A DNA stretch of 64,000 nucleotides from Aureococcus anophagefferens. Taxonomy: Eukaryota; Sar; Pelagophyceae; Pelagomonadales; Pelagomonadaceae. Positions 1 to 9,144 of this stretch are shown piece by piece (within the stretch, counting starts at the first letter, position 1; each line of letters opens with the position of its first letter). Where the stretch lies: assembly GCF_000186865.1 (NCBI RefSeq), contig NW_008705566.1:1791699-1855698 (forward strand). The letters are read 5' to 3'. The notes under the pieces were generated by a model. The model made no database searches, was not told the DNA's origin, and saw only the letters and a program-made list of their open reading frames with translations. Made by a program: the position numbers and the translations under genes.

Positions 1-3000
1 ACGCACTGCTGGTCCGTGACGCTGTCCCAGCCGAGCCTCGACTCGACGGCGTGCCACGACGTCCAGCTCGTCGGCGGCTGCTGGAGCGACCTCGAAGACG
101 TCTGGCCGGCGACGGCCGCGGCGCGACGCGCCTACGAGGACGAGAACGCGACCTTCGTCGGCGCGGCGCCGCCGGGCCGGGGGCCCCTCGTCGCCGACGA
201 CTGCGCGACGCTCGCGGCGGTCTACTTCGACGCGACGTACGGCGCGACGTGCGCGGGCTGCGCGGGCTCCCTCTGCACGATGCAGGACCCGGCCTGGTAC
301 GCGAACGTCTTCGGCGTGCCCTCGAACAACGTCGAGGGCGCCCTGTCGTCCCTCGAGCGCGGGAAAGTGGTTGAGGCGGCCGACTGCGACGCGTTCGCGG
401 TCTTGGACGCGAACTGCGACGACGACTACAACCACATCGGCTGCAACTACGACGGCGGCGCCTGCTGCGACGACGGTGCCTTCGCGCCGGACGCGCGCAT
501 CCGCGACCACGACATCTCCTGCCGCGTGCCCTGGTTCCAGAGCGCGGACGACACGTGGCGCTACTCGCGCGTCGTCAACGGCGAGGTCTTCGCGACGGTG
601 CCGGCCGGCGTCCCGCGGCCGCGACGATTTTCGAGAGCGTTCGACCGGGGAACAATCGTCACCGACGTGCGTGGTAGGTGCCGACGCAGCTCTGGAAGGG
701 CGTCGTCGAGGTGTTGGGCGTCATCGACGCGCCGGGCAACCTCGAGGAGCACCTCTCGGCGGACGCGGCGCCGGACCGCTTCAACTCGACGCTCCCCTTC
801 GCGGACGTCGACCTCGCGGACCTCGAGCGCTACGTCCCGTCGCTCGCGTGCCCGGACTGTCCATCCTTCGAAGGCAGCTACCGCACCGTGCCCTTCTCCC
901 TCGACGTGGGCCTGCCCAACGCCAACGGCTACGCGGATTGGTCCCCGAAGCGGAACCCGGCGTGGACGTGCGCGGACTTCGGCGCCGCGGACTGGTTCGA
1001 CTGCGACGCCCAGGGCGTCGACAACACCTTCGCACGGGAGCGCTGCGCCGCCTGCGGCGTCACGGACGCGAGCGAGTCCAAGACCCAGTTCACGTCGGGC
1101 TTCGACGCGGACGAGCCGCGCGCGCGCTATCTGGCGAAGCCGAATCTCGTGGTCTACGGCGTCCTGCTCACGCAGCAGCGGAACAAGGCCATGGCCTGCA
1201 AGAAGGGGCGGCCCTACAACCGCTTTTTGAGCTATCTCGACGCCTACGACCCCTGCCTCGACGACGACGACGGCCTCCGGGAGCCCTTTGGCGTCGACGC
1301 GACGTTCGTGTCCGGCTCCGACGTCTACCGCGAGTCGAACATCGACGAGGTCTACGATTTTTACGACGCCGAGGAGCTCGATGCCGTGTCGGGTATGCCC
1401 TTCGGGTTCACCTACTCCATGCGGCGCAACGCGACGACGTCCGAGTACCCGAAGGACTTCCCCGTGTTCTGGGACGTCAATTTGAACCGGACGCGGGCCA
1501 TGGACATCTGGACGTTGATCAAGGACGGCAACTACTTCGACGGCAACACGCGGTCCGTGGAGCTGTCCATGATCACGACGAACCGCATGATCTCGTCCCA
1601 GTTCCTCACGCTCACGTCCATCGTCGGCGAGTCGCTCGACGGCGGCGGCGTCGAGTACAAGTACACCGTGTCCGTCATCAACCCGAACCCCTACGGCACG
1701 CCCACGGCGACCGTGCGCCTCTTCTTCGAGCTCGTCTTCGTCGCGCTCCTCGGCGGCATGCTCCTCATCGAGGTCCGGGGCTGCCTCGCGGCCGCGAGAC
1801 GGCGCGTCGCGAAGCTGCGGGTCCTCGGCGACGACGGCGCCGTCCGCTACTGGCCGGGTCTGCCGGCCTGCGGCTGCCTCAACGCGCTGCCCGCGGCGCT
1901 GCGCGCCCTCGCCGAGGCCGTCGCCGCGAGGGTCGCGGACGCGGGCCTTTTACCGACGGCGGACTACGTCCTCGCGACGCTCATGATCGTCGCCTGGGTC
2001 GGCGTCGTCGCCAAGGCGGGCTCGCTGAAGCGCTTCGACCTTCATTACGACGTCTACAACGGCGGCGACGCCTGGAACCGGGCGGGCGCGCGGATCCTCG
2101 ACTACGACGCGGACTTTGAAGATTTGCAGCGCGCGTTCGCGACGGTCCGCGAGCTCAGCGAGCTCATCGTCCTCTACAAGCTGCTGGCCCTCTTCCTCAT
2201 CATCGCCATCGTCTGCGAGTTCTTGAAGTTGATGCACTTCCACCCGTCCATGGGCATCATCACGCGGACGATCCAGAAGGCCGGGTCGCGGTTGTTTTTT
2301 TGGTTCATCCTGCAGACGACGATCTCCTTCCTCTACTCCATTCTAGGCGTCATGCTCTTCGGCCAGTCGTCGAGGGGCTTCGGGGACGGCGACATCCCGG
2401 GCATCTTCCAGTCCTTCTTCGGCTTCGCGATGCTGTCCATCGCGGGCATGTACGACATCGGCGAGTTCGAGAACATCCCCGGCATGGACGCGGCGGGGCT
2501 CGAGGTCTTCGGGTTCGCGGGCATGTCCTACTACATCACGCAGGCCTTCTACTGGTCCTACATGGCCCTCATGTTCTTCATCATGTTCAACGCGCTCCTG
2601 GCCATCATCTGCTCCGCGTACGACGACGTCCGCGCGGACATCGACGGCCTCGCGCGCGACCCCTTCCTCTACAACCTCCTGCGGCGTCTCGGCGCGACGG
2701 GCGTGCCCCAGCGTCCTGTGGCCGTGACGATTTTCGAGAGATGTGGGGTGGGAAAACAATGAGAAATCGTTACCGCCACGCTTCGTAGGCGTGCCCGCGC
2801 CCCGCGCGCTGCCCCTGGGCGCGCTCCACCACGTGCTCGAGGCCTGGGTCGGCGACTTCATCGACGCGGAGATCTCCGTCGACGAGAGCCTCGACGAGTT
2901 CGTCGAGCGGCGCCGGACCGTCGTCGCGCCCGCGCCGGACCCGTCGGTCCACGACGCCGTGCTCCAGGCCCAGTACGCGATCGACGAGGCGCGGCCGAAC

Positions 3001-3750
3001 CCCGTCGCGCGGCTCCTCTACGCGGTCCACGAGAGCGGCGCGCCCTCGGACGCGGGCTTCCTCGCGCTCGACGTCCACGGCCTCGCGCTCGTCATCCGCG
3101 TCGCGTCGGAGCACTACTTCTCCAAGATCCCGGTCGAGAAGCGCACCGTGGGCCACATGTTCGGCGCCGCGACGGAGGCGGCGCCCATGGACCGGCACGC
3201 GGCGCTCGCGATGGCCTACAACCTCATGAGCCGCTACGGCGCGGGCTGCGACTTCAACAACGACGGAAACGTCGAGGCCAACGAGGCGCACGCCGTGAAG
3301 ACGCTCATCCAGAGCATGCCCGTCCTCCGCGACGAGTCCCGGAGCCCGCAGTCGCGCCTCGTCTACGCGTACGAGCGCGCGTTCGCGCCGGACGCGGCCG
3401 CGGGCGACGCCGCGTCCGAGGGCGGCTCGTCCCTGCACCGCGCGCAAGAGCCGCCGACGATCGAGACGAAGCCCCCGCCGCGCAAGCACGGAGCGACGCG
3501 GCTCCGCCACGCGCGCGCGGGCCGGTCGCGGTCGCGGTCCGCGCGCGCCGCGCGGCCGCCCCAGGAGCTCCACCTCAAGGACGTCATCATGCGCGAGTCC
3601 GAGGCCGCGGACGTGCCCCTCTGCGGCGTCGGCTCCTGCGACGCGCCCTTCGTCAACGACGTGTCGTCCTTCCACGGCCCCGCCGTGTGTGAATATGACG
3701 TCCTCGAAGGACAAGCCCGTCGCCGTGTGGGCGGGCGGTCCTGCGCCTGA
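1..3750 (+). CDS. Polycystin (PKD2/TRPP-type) cation channel, 5' partial, three exons
   Basis: This is a multi-pass membrane protein of the polycystin cation-channel family. The frame is open from base 1, so the true start lies upstream. Exons 1-597, 678-2700 and 2789-3750 join in frame to give 1,193 residues. A long Cys-rich extracellular region is followed by membrane segments near residues 543-562 (LFFELVFVALLGGMLLIEV), 627-645, 691-715, 736-760 and 818-846, with a pore-like stretch (GIFQSFFGFAMLSIAGMY) near 772-790. This order matches the PF08016 region. The cytosolic tail has an EF-hand loop, DFNNDGNVEANE, near 1027, suggesting Ca2+ sensing. Both introns are introner-type insertions listed separately. 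The last 18 codons run into a sequence repeated 1 kb downstream, so the natural 3' end is uncertain. Ion selectivity cannot be read from the sequence. Confidence 0.85.
598..677 (+). mobile_element. Introner intron 1 of the polycystin gene (80 bp, GT-AG)
   Basis: The intron begins with one copy of an 8-bp target duplication (GTGCCGGC, 598-605) and is followed by the second copy (GTGCCGAC, 678-685, one mismatch). The left arm CGGCGTCCCGCGGCCGCGAC leads into GATTTTCGAGAG; the right end is AACAATCGTCACCGACG...GGTAG. The inverted core is GACGATT. Removing 80 bp joins ...FAT to VPTQLW in frame. The left arm is nearly the same as that of the second introner 2 kb downstream, so the two belong to one family. 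Confidence 0.8.
2701..2788 (+). mobile_element. Introner intron 2 of the polycystin gene (88 bp, GC-AG)
   Basis: An exact 8-bp target duplication GCGTGCCC lies at 2701-2708 and 2789-2796. The imperfect inverted ends are CAGCGTCCTGTGGCCGTGAC followed by GATTT, and the complement of a right end containing AAATCGTTACCGCCACGC. The acceptor is TAG. Frame requires removal of 88 bp, which places a GC donor at 2701; the nearby GT at 2703 would break the frame. Without splicing, the channel would stop at 2762. Confidence 0.8.
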
Positions 3751-4058
3751 CGGAAGGCCTGCCGGGGCCCTCGGCGGCCTCCCTTGCTGACAAGTTCCGA
3801 CGGGCGCTGACGCTTCTGGACGACGGAAGCATCGTCTCCGGGACTGGAGACCTCGCCTACACTCGTTCTTATCGGATCCTCACGGGTCATTTTACTCCGG
3901 AGTTCGCGGCTTTGGTCGCGGATTTCGACTCTTCCGTGGCGTCTGGCGCTGCGAAGTTCCTGCGGCGCTTTCGGACGGAATGTGCCGCGAAGCTTTGGTG
4001 GCCGGCCTGGCAGGCCTGTCGGGCAGCGGACGTGTCTGACGGAGCTGGCGGCTCTTAG
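3699..4058 (+). pseudogene. Open frame without start codon, possible transposon remnant
   Basis: A 119-codon open frame follows a TGA at 3696 and ends with TAG at 4056. It has no ATG. The predicted peptide includes TGDLAYTRSYRILTGHFTPE and AKLWWPAWQACRAADV, which I do not recognise. Codon choice is clearly less GC3-rich than in the neighbours (ctt, tct, ttt, gct, ggt are frequent). That suggests a mobile-element or foreign origin, or simply a fragment of a multicopy gene. It could instead be an extra exon of the polycystin gene. Confidence 0.35.
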
Positions 4059-4375
4059 CGGCGGTCCGGGGCCGTCGGGCGCCCCTGGTGGGTAGCCCGG
4101 CCCCGGCCACCTCCCCCTCCCCCTTCCCTTGCCTTTGGGGTTTTCCCCCCCCCCCCCCCCCCCTTTTTTCTCGCCCTTCGGGGCTTCGCCACTTGTGGCG
4201 CCGGGGAGGCTGATCCTCCCCCCGTGGGCCTTCGGCCCCTGCTGGGGGGCAGCTGCCCCACCTACTTCAACTTCTTCCGTCCGAGGCCTACAGGCCGTGT
4301 GTGCTCTTGGGCATGCGGCTCCTCCGACGCTAAATCACCAATAATAATAATAATATGACGACGCGTACGGCGGCT
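4059..4375. other. Low-complexity intergenic stretch
   Basis: No gene is seen. The stretch holds a pyrimidine-rich tract with a run of 19 C followed by 6 T (4145-4169), and an AAT microsatellite near 4340-4355. The part after 4280 has lower GC than the coding regions. Confidence 0.6.
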
Positions 4376-4636
4376 ACATGTGTGGCTGAGGAACGTTGAA
4401 ATGCAACTTTTCAAGGCGGTTCAAGATTCGGAGTTAATGGCCCAGCGCGCAAGACGACATTGAGCTCTTTCAGATGCAACAAGAACCAAAGGAATCGGTG
4501 GCCATGGGGCCGAGAACGAGACCTCCAAAGTTGTGGTTTGTATGGCCATTTCATCGATTTTTAACATTCCTCAGCTTATATCTCGGCTCGGGCTTGCGCC
4601 AAGATTGTTGCATTTTAACCTTCCTCAGCCACATGT
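4376..4636. mobile_element. 261-bp inverted-repeat element (MITE-like)
   Basis: The left arm, 4376-4407, starts ACATGTGTGGCTGAGGAAC and ends AAATGCAAC. The right arm, 4607-4636, is its reverse complement with a 2-nt indel and two mismatches over 30 bp. The inside is low GC and has no ORF. A second imperfect copy of the right end (TTTAACATTCCTCAGC) lies near 4559-4574. I see no clear target-site duplication. It lies downstream of the D-Ala ligase-like gene. Confidence 0.6.
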
Positions 4637-4675
4637 GACCTCGCCCGCCTAACTCGATTCAGCGTTCTAGCGGAC

Positions 4676-5629
4676 TCACGCGAGCTTGAGGCGCGCGGTC
4701 AGGAGGATGCGCTCGGCGACGTCCTCGAAGGACAAGCCCGCGGCCTCGGCGCAGCACGCGTGCACGGACGCGCGCGTCATCGCGGGCACGGACGAGACCT
4801 CGACGAAGTAGACCGCGGCGCCGTCGACCGTGACGCGGAATTCGAAGTTCATGGCGCCCTCCACCTCGAGGAAGTCGTAGATCGCGAGCGCGGTGTCGCG
4901 CGCCTCGTCCACGACCGCCGCGGGCAGCGTCGCCGGGCAGATCTTCTCGATGGCCGCGCGCGCGCCGTCGGAGCCGTCGGCGCCGGCCCAGCCCCAGAGG
5001 TCGTTCTTCGAGGCGAGGTCCTGCCAGTCCTTGTCCGTCTTGAACTCCATGGCGGGCAGCGCCTCGCCGTCGTTGACGCAGACCACGAGGTCGACGCCGG
5101 AAATGAACTGCTCCACGAGGCACCGCGGGCCCGCGCACTGCGCCGCGGCCGCGCGGACCTCATCGGCTGTGTCGCACTTCCACACACCTCGGCTGCTGCC
5201 CGACTGGGGATCCTTGACCATGCACGGCGGCGGCACGCGGAGCGGCGCGCCGTCGGCGAGCAGCTGGTCGGGGATGAGCCGCACGGGCTCGCAGCCGCGG
5301 AGGTAGCGCTTCGTGCGGACCTTGTCGACGCAGACGCTCTGCGTCACGACGCCGCTGAAGGTGTAGGGTATCTTGAGCACCTCGAGGAAGCCCTGGACCG
5401 AGCCGTCCTCGCCGAGCGGGCCGTGGAGGCAGACGAAGACGACGTCGACGCGCCGCAGCGCCGCCACGAGGTCGAGCGCTGGCGTCAGGTCGACGATGGT
5501 GACGCGGTAGCCGCGCGCCCGCAGCGCCTCGGCGACGTCGGCGCCGCCTTTTAAGGACAAGTCGCGTTCGGCGGAGGTGCCGCCGCAGAGCACGGCGATG
5601 GACTTGCCCAGGAACTCCAAGGCTGCCAT
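4676..5629 (-). CDS. D-alanine--D-alanine ligase-like ATP-grasp protein
   Basis: This 317-residue protein matches the DdlA/B family, which ligates two D-alanines using ATP. Family signatures are AVLCGGTSAERDLSLKGG near the N terminus, LHGPLGEDGSVQGFLE, YTFSGVVTQSVCVDKVRTK and a C-terminal FVEVSSVPAMT. The start is the ATG of MAALEF; an in-frame GTG lies 87 bp upstream directly after a CAG, so a short 5' exon is possible. The usual metal-binding Asp and Asn of the last motifs (DF, EVN.PGMT) read as FEF and EVSSVPAMT, so activity or substrate may differ. In a eukaryote it may relate to plastid peptidoglycan or D-amino-acid metabolism, or be bacterial in origin. No plastid presequence is evident. 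Confidence 0.8.
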   Translation of the reverse strand: MAALEFLGKSIAVLCGGTSAERDLSLKGGADVAEALRARGYRVTIVDLTPALDLVAALRRVDVVFVCLHGPLGEDGSVQGFLEVLKIPYTFSGVVTQSVCVDKVRTKRYLRGCEPVRLIPDQLLADGAPLRVPPPCMVKDPQSGSSRGVWKCDTADEVRAAAAQCAGPRCLVEQFISGVDLVVCVNDGEALPAMEFKTDKDWQDLASKNDLWGWAGADGSDGARAAIEKICPATLPAAVVDEARDTALAIYDFLEVEGAMNFEFRVTVDGAAVYFVEVSSVPAMTRASVHACCAEAAGLSFEDVAERILLTARLKLA

Positions 5630-5759
5630 GACGCTGTGTTCCTTCGAGAGCTGCTCGATGTGAGTGTTCGGCGGCGCGGCCGAGTATTCTTGATCACAGT
5701 CTTCGGCGCGCTTCACCTGTAGCCGCTTGAGTTCAAGTTGAATTTCAAGCCACGATCTG

Positions 5760-7504
5760 TTACGCCTCGCGAGGCGTCTGGCGCCGCGCCAGCGTCGCGC
5801 CCTTCGGCGGCGGCGGCGGCGCGTCGGCGTCGACGAGGAGGGCCCCGAGGAGCGGGTGCGTCGAGAGGACCCAGCGCTCCTCGTCGCGAGAAACCAACAG
5901 CCACGCGCCGAGCGCCGCGTGCGCGGTCACGGTCGCGCCTATGGGCAGGCGGTCGACCTTGTCCGCCTTCGTGCTCGGCCGCGCGCGCACGGGCACGTGG
6001 TCCAGCGCCTCGTTCCGCGCGACGTAGGCCCGCGGCGGGTCGAGCGGGCGCCGCGCGCTCCGAGAGGCGGGCCACTCTTCTACCGCATCGAGGACGGCGC
6101 GCGCGCGGTCCAAATTCGCGAGGGCCCGGCCCGCGGCGTCGGCGATGGCGCCCGCGTCCTCGACGGCGGAGGCGTAGGTCGCCGCGCCGGCGGGCTTGTC
6201 CAGCGGCGCCTCGGCGCCCGCCTCGGCGTCGAGGAGCGCCTTGAGGAGGAGCCGGACCTGGGCAGGACAAGGGTGATTCAACGTCGCTTCAACGTGAGTG
6301 TTCCGCGCGCGCGCGTTCCAAAAAAAGCATCCACGCTTCGAGACCGTTCCAAGAGATGATCGCTCGCCCAAAAATCAGCCAAAACGAGTGGAAAACGGCC
6401 GAGATATGAGGCTTTGAAGTTTGGAATTTCGCTCTCTTGTCCTGCCCTGAGCCGGACCTGGGGCCACTTGACCTCGAGCAAGAGCTCGACGCGGCCGTCG
6501 TCGGAGCCGTCGTCGAGCTTCTCCGTCGGCGTCGTCGCCTCCGCGAGCAGGAGCGCGCCGCAGCGCACCTGCTCGCGCTCGCGGTCGACCAGGAGCTTCG
6601 CCCAGTCGCCGGCGTCGCGCGGCGCGAAGATGTGGGCGCAGCGCCGCAGGAAGAGGGCCGCGTCGCCCGGCGCCGCCTCGAAGAGCTCGGCGCCCGCCTT
6701 GTCCGACCCCTTGACCCACCAGAAGCGCGCGTTCGACGGGCCCTTGGCCCAGTCCGCGCCCGCGCGGCCGTCGAGGGCCTCGCGCGGGCACGCGTGGCCC
6801 AGGGGGCAGTCGCGCGCGCCGACGCCGGGCACGAGGAGCTTCGCGCCGAACTTCTCGCAGAGCACGACGCGCTCGCCCTCGGACTCGGGCGCGTAGTGCG
6901 CGCTGAAGACGGGCACGTCGAGCGCGAGGAGTTCCGCCAACGTACCCAGCCAGCACTCGGCGAGCGGGAAGAGCAGCGTGCCGAAGCCCGCCTGGAAGAG
7001 CGCGACCCCCGACGGCTTCGGGTCCCGCGCGACGGCGCCCCGGGCGAGCGCGGCGTCGAGCGTGTCCTTGACGGAGCGCACGCGGACGCGGCCGGCCGCG
7101 GGCAGCGCCCAGTCGCCGTCCATCTCCGGGCCGATGAGGACGACCTCCGTGGGCCTCGCGTCCCAGGGCAGGAGCTCGTCCAAGACCTCGGCGAGGGCGC
7201 CGGACCGCGCCATGGCCCCCTCGACGTACGCGCGCGCGCCGACGACCCACCAGCAGCCGCCGCTCCGCGGCCGCGACGCCTCGGGCACGGCCCAGACGCC
7301 GCAGGCCAGCGACGCCGCGTGCGTGCGCGCCGCGCGCCAGACGCGGCCGTCGCCGGACTCGCCGCAGCGGTCGGCGACGAAGGCCCAGGTCCAGTCCTCC
7401 GGCGACTTCCGCGTAAGCGGCGCCGGTGTCCGCGCGGGCGGCGGCGCGTCGAGGCCCAGCTTCTTCGCCTGCCGCTTTTTGCAAAAGTCCTTGAAGCTGC
7501 TCAT
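5760..7504 (-). CDS. Mss51 C-terminal-like protein with SH3-like tail, two exons
   Basis: Exons 6458-7504 and 5760-6257 join at CAG|GTC to give 514 residues. Residues about 170-240 (ALFQAGFGTLLFPLAECWLG ... VPVFSAHYAPESEGERV) resemble the C-terminal domain found in Mss51 and many MYND-finger proteins, although no MYND finger is present here. After the splice comes a helical stretch and then a bacterial-type SH3-like segment (VRARPSTKADKVDRLPIGAT ... WLLVSRDEERWVL) ending in a Pro run. The second exon is open only if a 200-bp introner is removed. Function is unknown; I infer a protein-interaction role. The start codons of this gene and the sorting nexin gene lie 96 bp apart, head to head. Confidence 0.6.
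6258..6457 (-). mobile_element. Introner intron (200 bp) with 8-bp TSD and 14-bp TIRs
   Basis: Read on the minus strand, the intron is GTCCGGCT (target copy 1) followed by CAGGGCAGGACAAG, an internal part, and then CTTGTCCTGCCCAG followed by target copy 2 GTCCGGCT. The arms are 14-bp inverted repeats with one mismatch. On the plus strand the target copies are AGCCGGAC at 6250-6257 and 6450-6457, inside a longer 14-bp match. The donor GT comes from the target copy and the acceptor AG is the end of the element. Splicing restores the pre-insertion frame exactly (phase 0). Confidence 0.9.
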
Positions 7505-7702
7505 GGTCTAGCTATTTTTTGTGCTCCGCGTCGTGCGGCACGCACGAGCAAGGGGGCTGCTACAGGCCCATAGCTTGGTTCAACAACGCGACCTTGAATA
7601 ATGCGTGAAGCGAGTTTTCCCTGTGGCAAAACCCGGTCGCCACAGATCGCGTCGTCGCAACCGAAACGTCGCAGCGTCGCGCCAAGCGCACCAAAAACCA
7701 CG

Positions 7703-9130
7703 ATGACGTCCCTCGTCACGTCGTGCATGATGGACGGCCTGGGCACGCCGAGCCGGCTGGTCGCCGCGGCGAATTTCGACGGCTGGACGGTGACGGCGCT
7801 GTCCATCGGCGCCGGGGAGCGGCGCCACCTGCTCGTCGAGAACGACGCGCTCGGCGATTATGAATATGAGGTGTCGTACGCGTGCGCGTTCGAGGGCGAC
7901 GAGACGACGGGCTGCTGCTCGCGGAGCGCGCCGCAGCTGCGGCGGCTGGCGGCGGCGCTCGTGCAGGACGTGCCCGGCGCGATCGTGCCGCCCCTGGGCC
8001 TCGCGGCGGCGGCGGGCTGCGGCCGCGCGGCGGGCGCCTTCGGGAGCGCGCTCGCGCGCCACGCGGAGCTGCGGCGATCCAAGGCGCTCGTCGCGTTCCT
8101 GCTGGACGCGGGGTCCTTCGCGGCGATCTGCGACGCGCTCCTCGGCTACGGCGACGACGCCGACGGCGCGTTCCTGGGCACGCGCCTCGCCATGCACGAG
8201 GGGCGCATCCGCGCGCCCGACAGCGAGAACGGCCAGGTCATCGCGGACATTCTGGCCTGGCGCAAGGACCAGGAGAAGCTGCTCCGCGGCGCCCGGGCCG
8301 CGGCCGCGGCGGCGTCGGACGCCGACGCGAAGCGCGCGTCGGCGCTCGCCGCGGCCGTCGCGTCGCCCTTCTTCGGCAAGGACCTCGTGAGCCCCGAGGC
8401 GCTCGCGAAGATCGCGCGGCCGCCGCCGCCGCCGCGGCCGGGCGCGGCATTGACGGGGATGGCCGCGGTCGTCGCGCGCCTCGACGACGCGCTCGGCTAC
8501 CTCCGGTCCGTCGCCGTCGCGTCGCTCGCCGTCGAGCGCGTGCGCGGGCGCGCGCTCGCGGCGCGAAAGGCCGCCTCGAAGGACCGCGCGTCCCACGCGA
8601 CGCGGTCGCGGCGGCTCAACAGCGCCGCGCGGCGCGTCGCCGCCGTCGAGGACGACACGGAGGACGACGGGCCCCGGAGCTCTTCGGCGACCTTCGTCGA
8701 GTACGCGCTCCGGTTCACGTCGTCCGTCGAGGTCGCGGCGGCGAGCTTCGAGTCCGACGACGCCGCGCTCCGCGAGTCGTCCGAGGCCGCGCGGGGCCTC
8801 GAGGAGGTCGCCGACGGCGCGCGCCTCCGGTTCACGCGCGAGGTCGCGGGCCACCTCGACGACTTCAACCGCACGCGCGCGGAGATCTTCGCGGCGCTCC
8901 TCCGCGACGAGGCCGACGCGCGCGAACACGAGGGCGCGAAATTCCGCGCGGTGCTGGCGGAGCTGCCCTTCGAGCCGCCGCCGCGGCCGCTCCCCGCGGC
9001 GGACTCGCTCGACGACGTCCCGCCGCTCCTCGACGCCGCCGACTACGCCGCCGACGTCGCGAAGCCCCCGGGGGACGACTTCCCCGTCGTGGACCTCGTC
9101 CCCCGCGACGACGACACGGCGTCGGAGTAA
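7703..9130 (+). CDS. Sorting nexin-like PX-BAR protein
   Basis: A 475-residue protein from ATG 7703; an in-frame ATG at 7601 would add 34 residues. The N-terminal half looks like a PX phosphoinositide-binding domain: YEVSYACAF, then the Arg-rich strand and the PPxx loop (VQDVPGAIVPPLG) and HAELRRSKALVAFLL. The C-terminal half is long, charged and helical with Ala/Arg-rich heptads, as in SNX BAR domains. Such proteins bind PI3P on endosomes and help retromer or tubule formation. The stop lies 14 bp from the stop of the converging YEATS gene. The family call rests on the PX pattern, not on a search. Confidence 0.6.
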   Translation: MTSLVTSCMMDGLGTPSRLVAAANFDGWTVTALSIGAGERRHLLVENDALGDYEYEVSYACAFEGDETTGCCSRSAPQLRRLAAALVQDVPGAIVPPLGLAAAAGCGRAAGAFGSALARHAELRRSKALVAFLLDAGSFAAICDALLGYGDDADGAFLGTRLAMHEGRIRAPDSENGQVIADILAWRKDQEKLLRGARAAAAAASDADAKRASALAAAVASPFFGKDLVSPEALAKIARPPPPPRPGAALTGMAAVVARLDDALGYLRSVAVASLAVERVRGRALAARKAASKDRASHATRSRRLNSAARRVAAVEDDTEDDGPRSSSATFVEYALRFTSSVEVAAASFESDDAALRESSEAARGLEEVADGARLRFTREVAGHLDDFNRTRAEIFAALLRDEADAREHEGAKFRAVLAELPFEPPPRPLPAADSLDDVPPLLDAADYAADVAKPPGDDFPVVDLVPRDDDTASE

Positions 9131-9144
9131 GTAGGGATGATGCT

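Noticed and set aside
4145..4169. C19T6 tract as a transcription terminator
   Set aside because: Rho-independent type terminators do not apply to a nuclear genome; it is simply low-complexity sequence.
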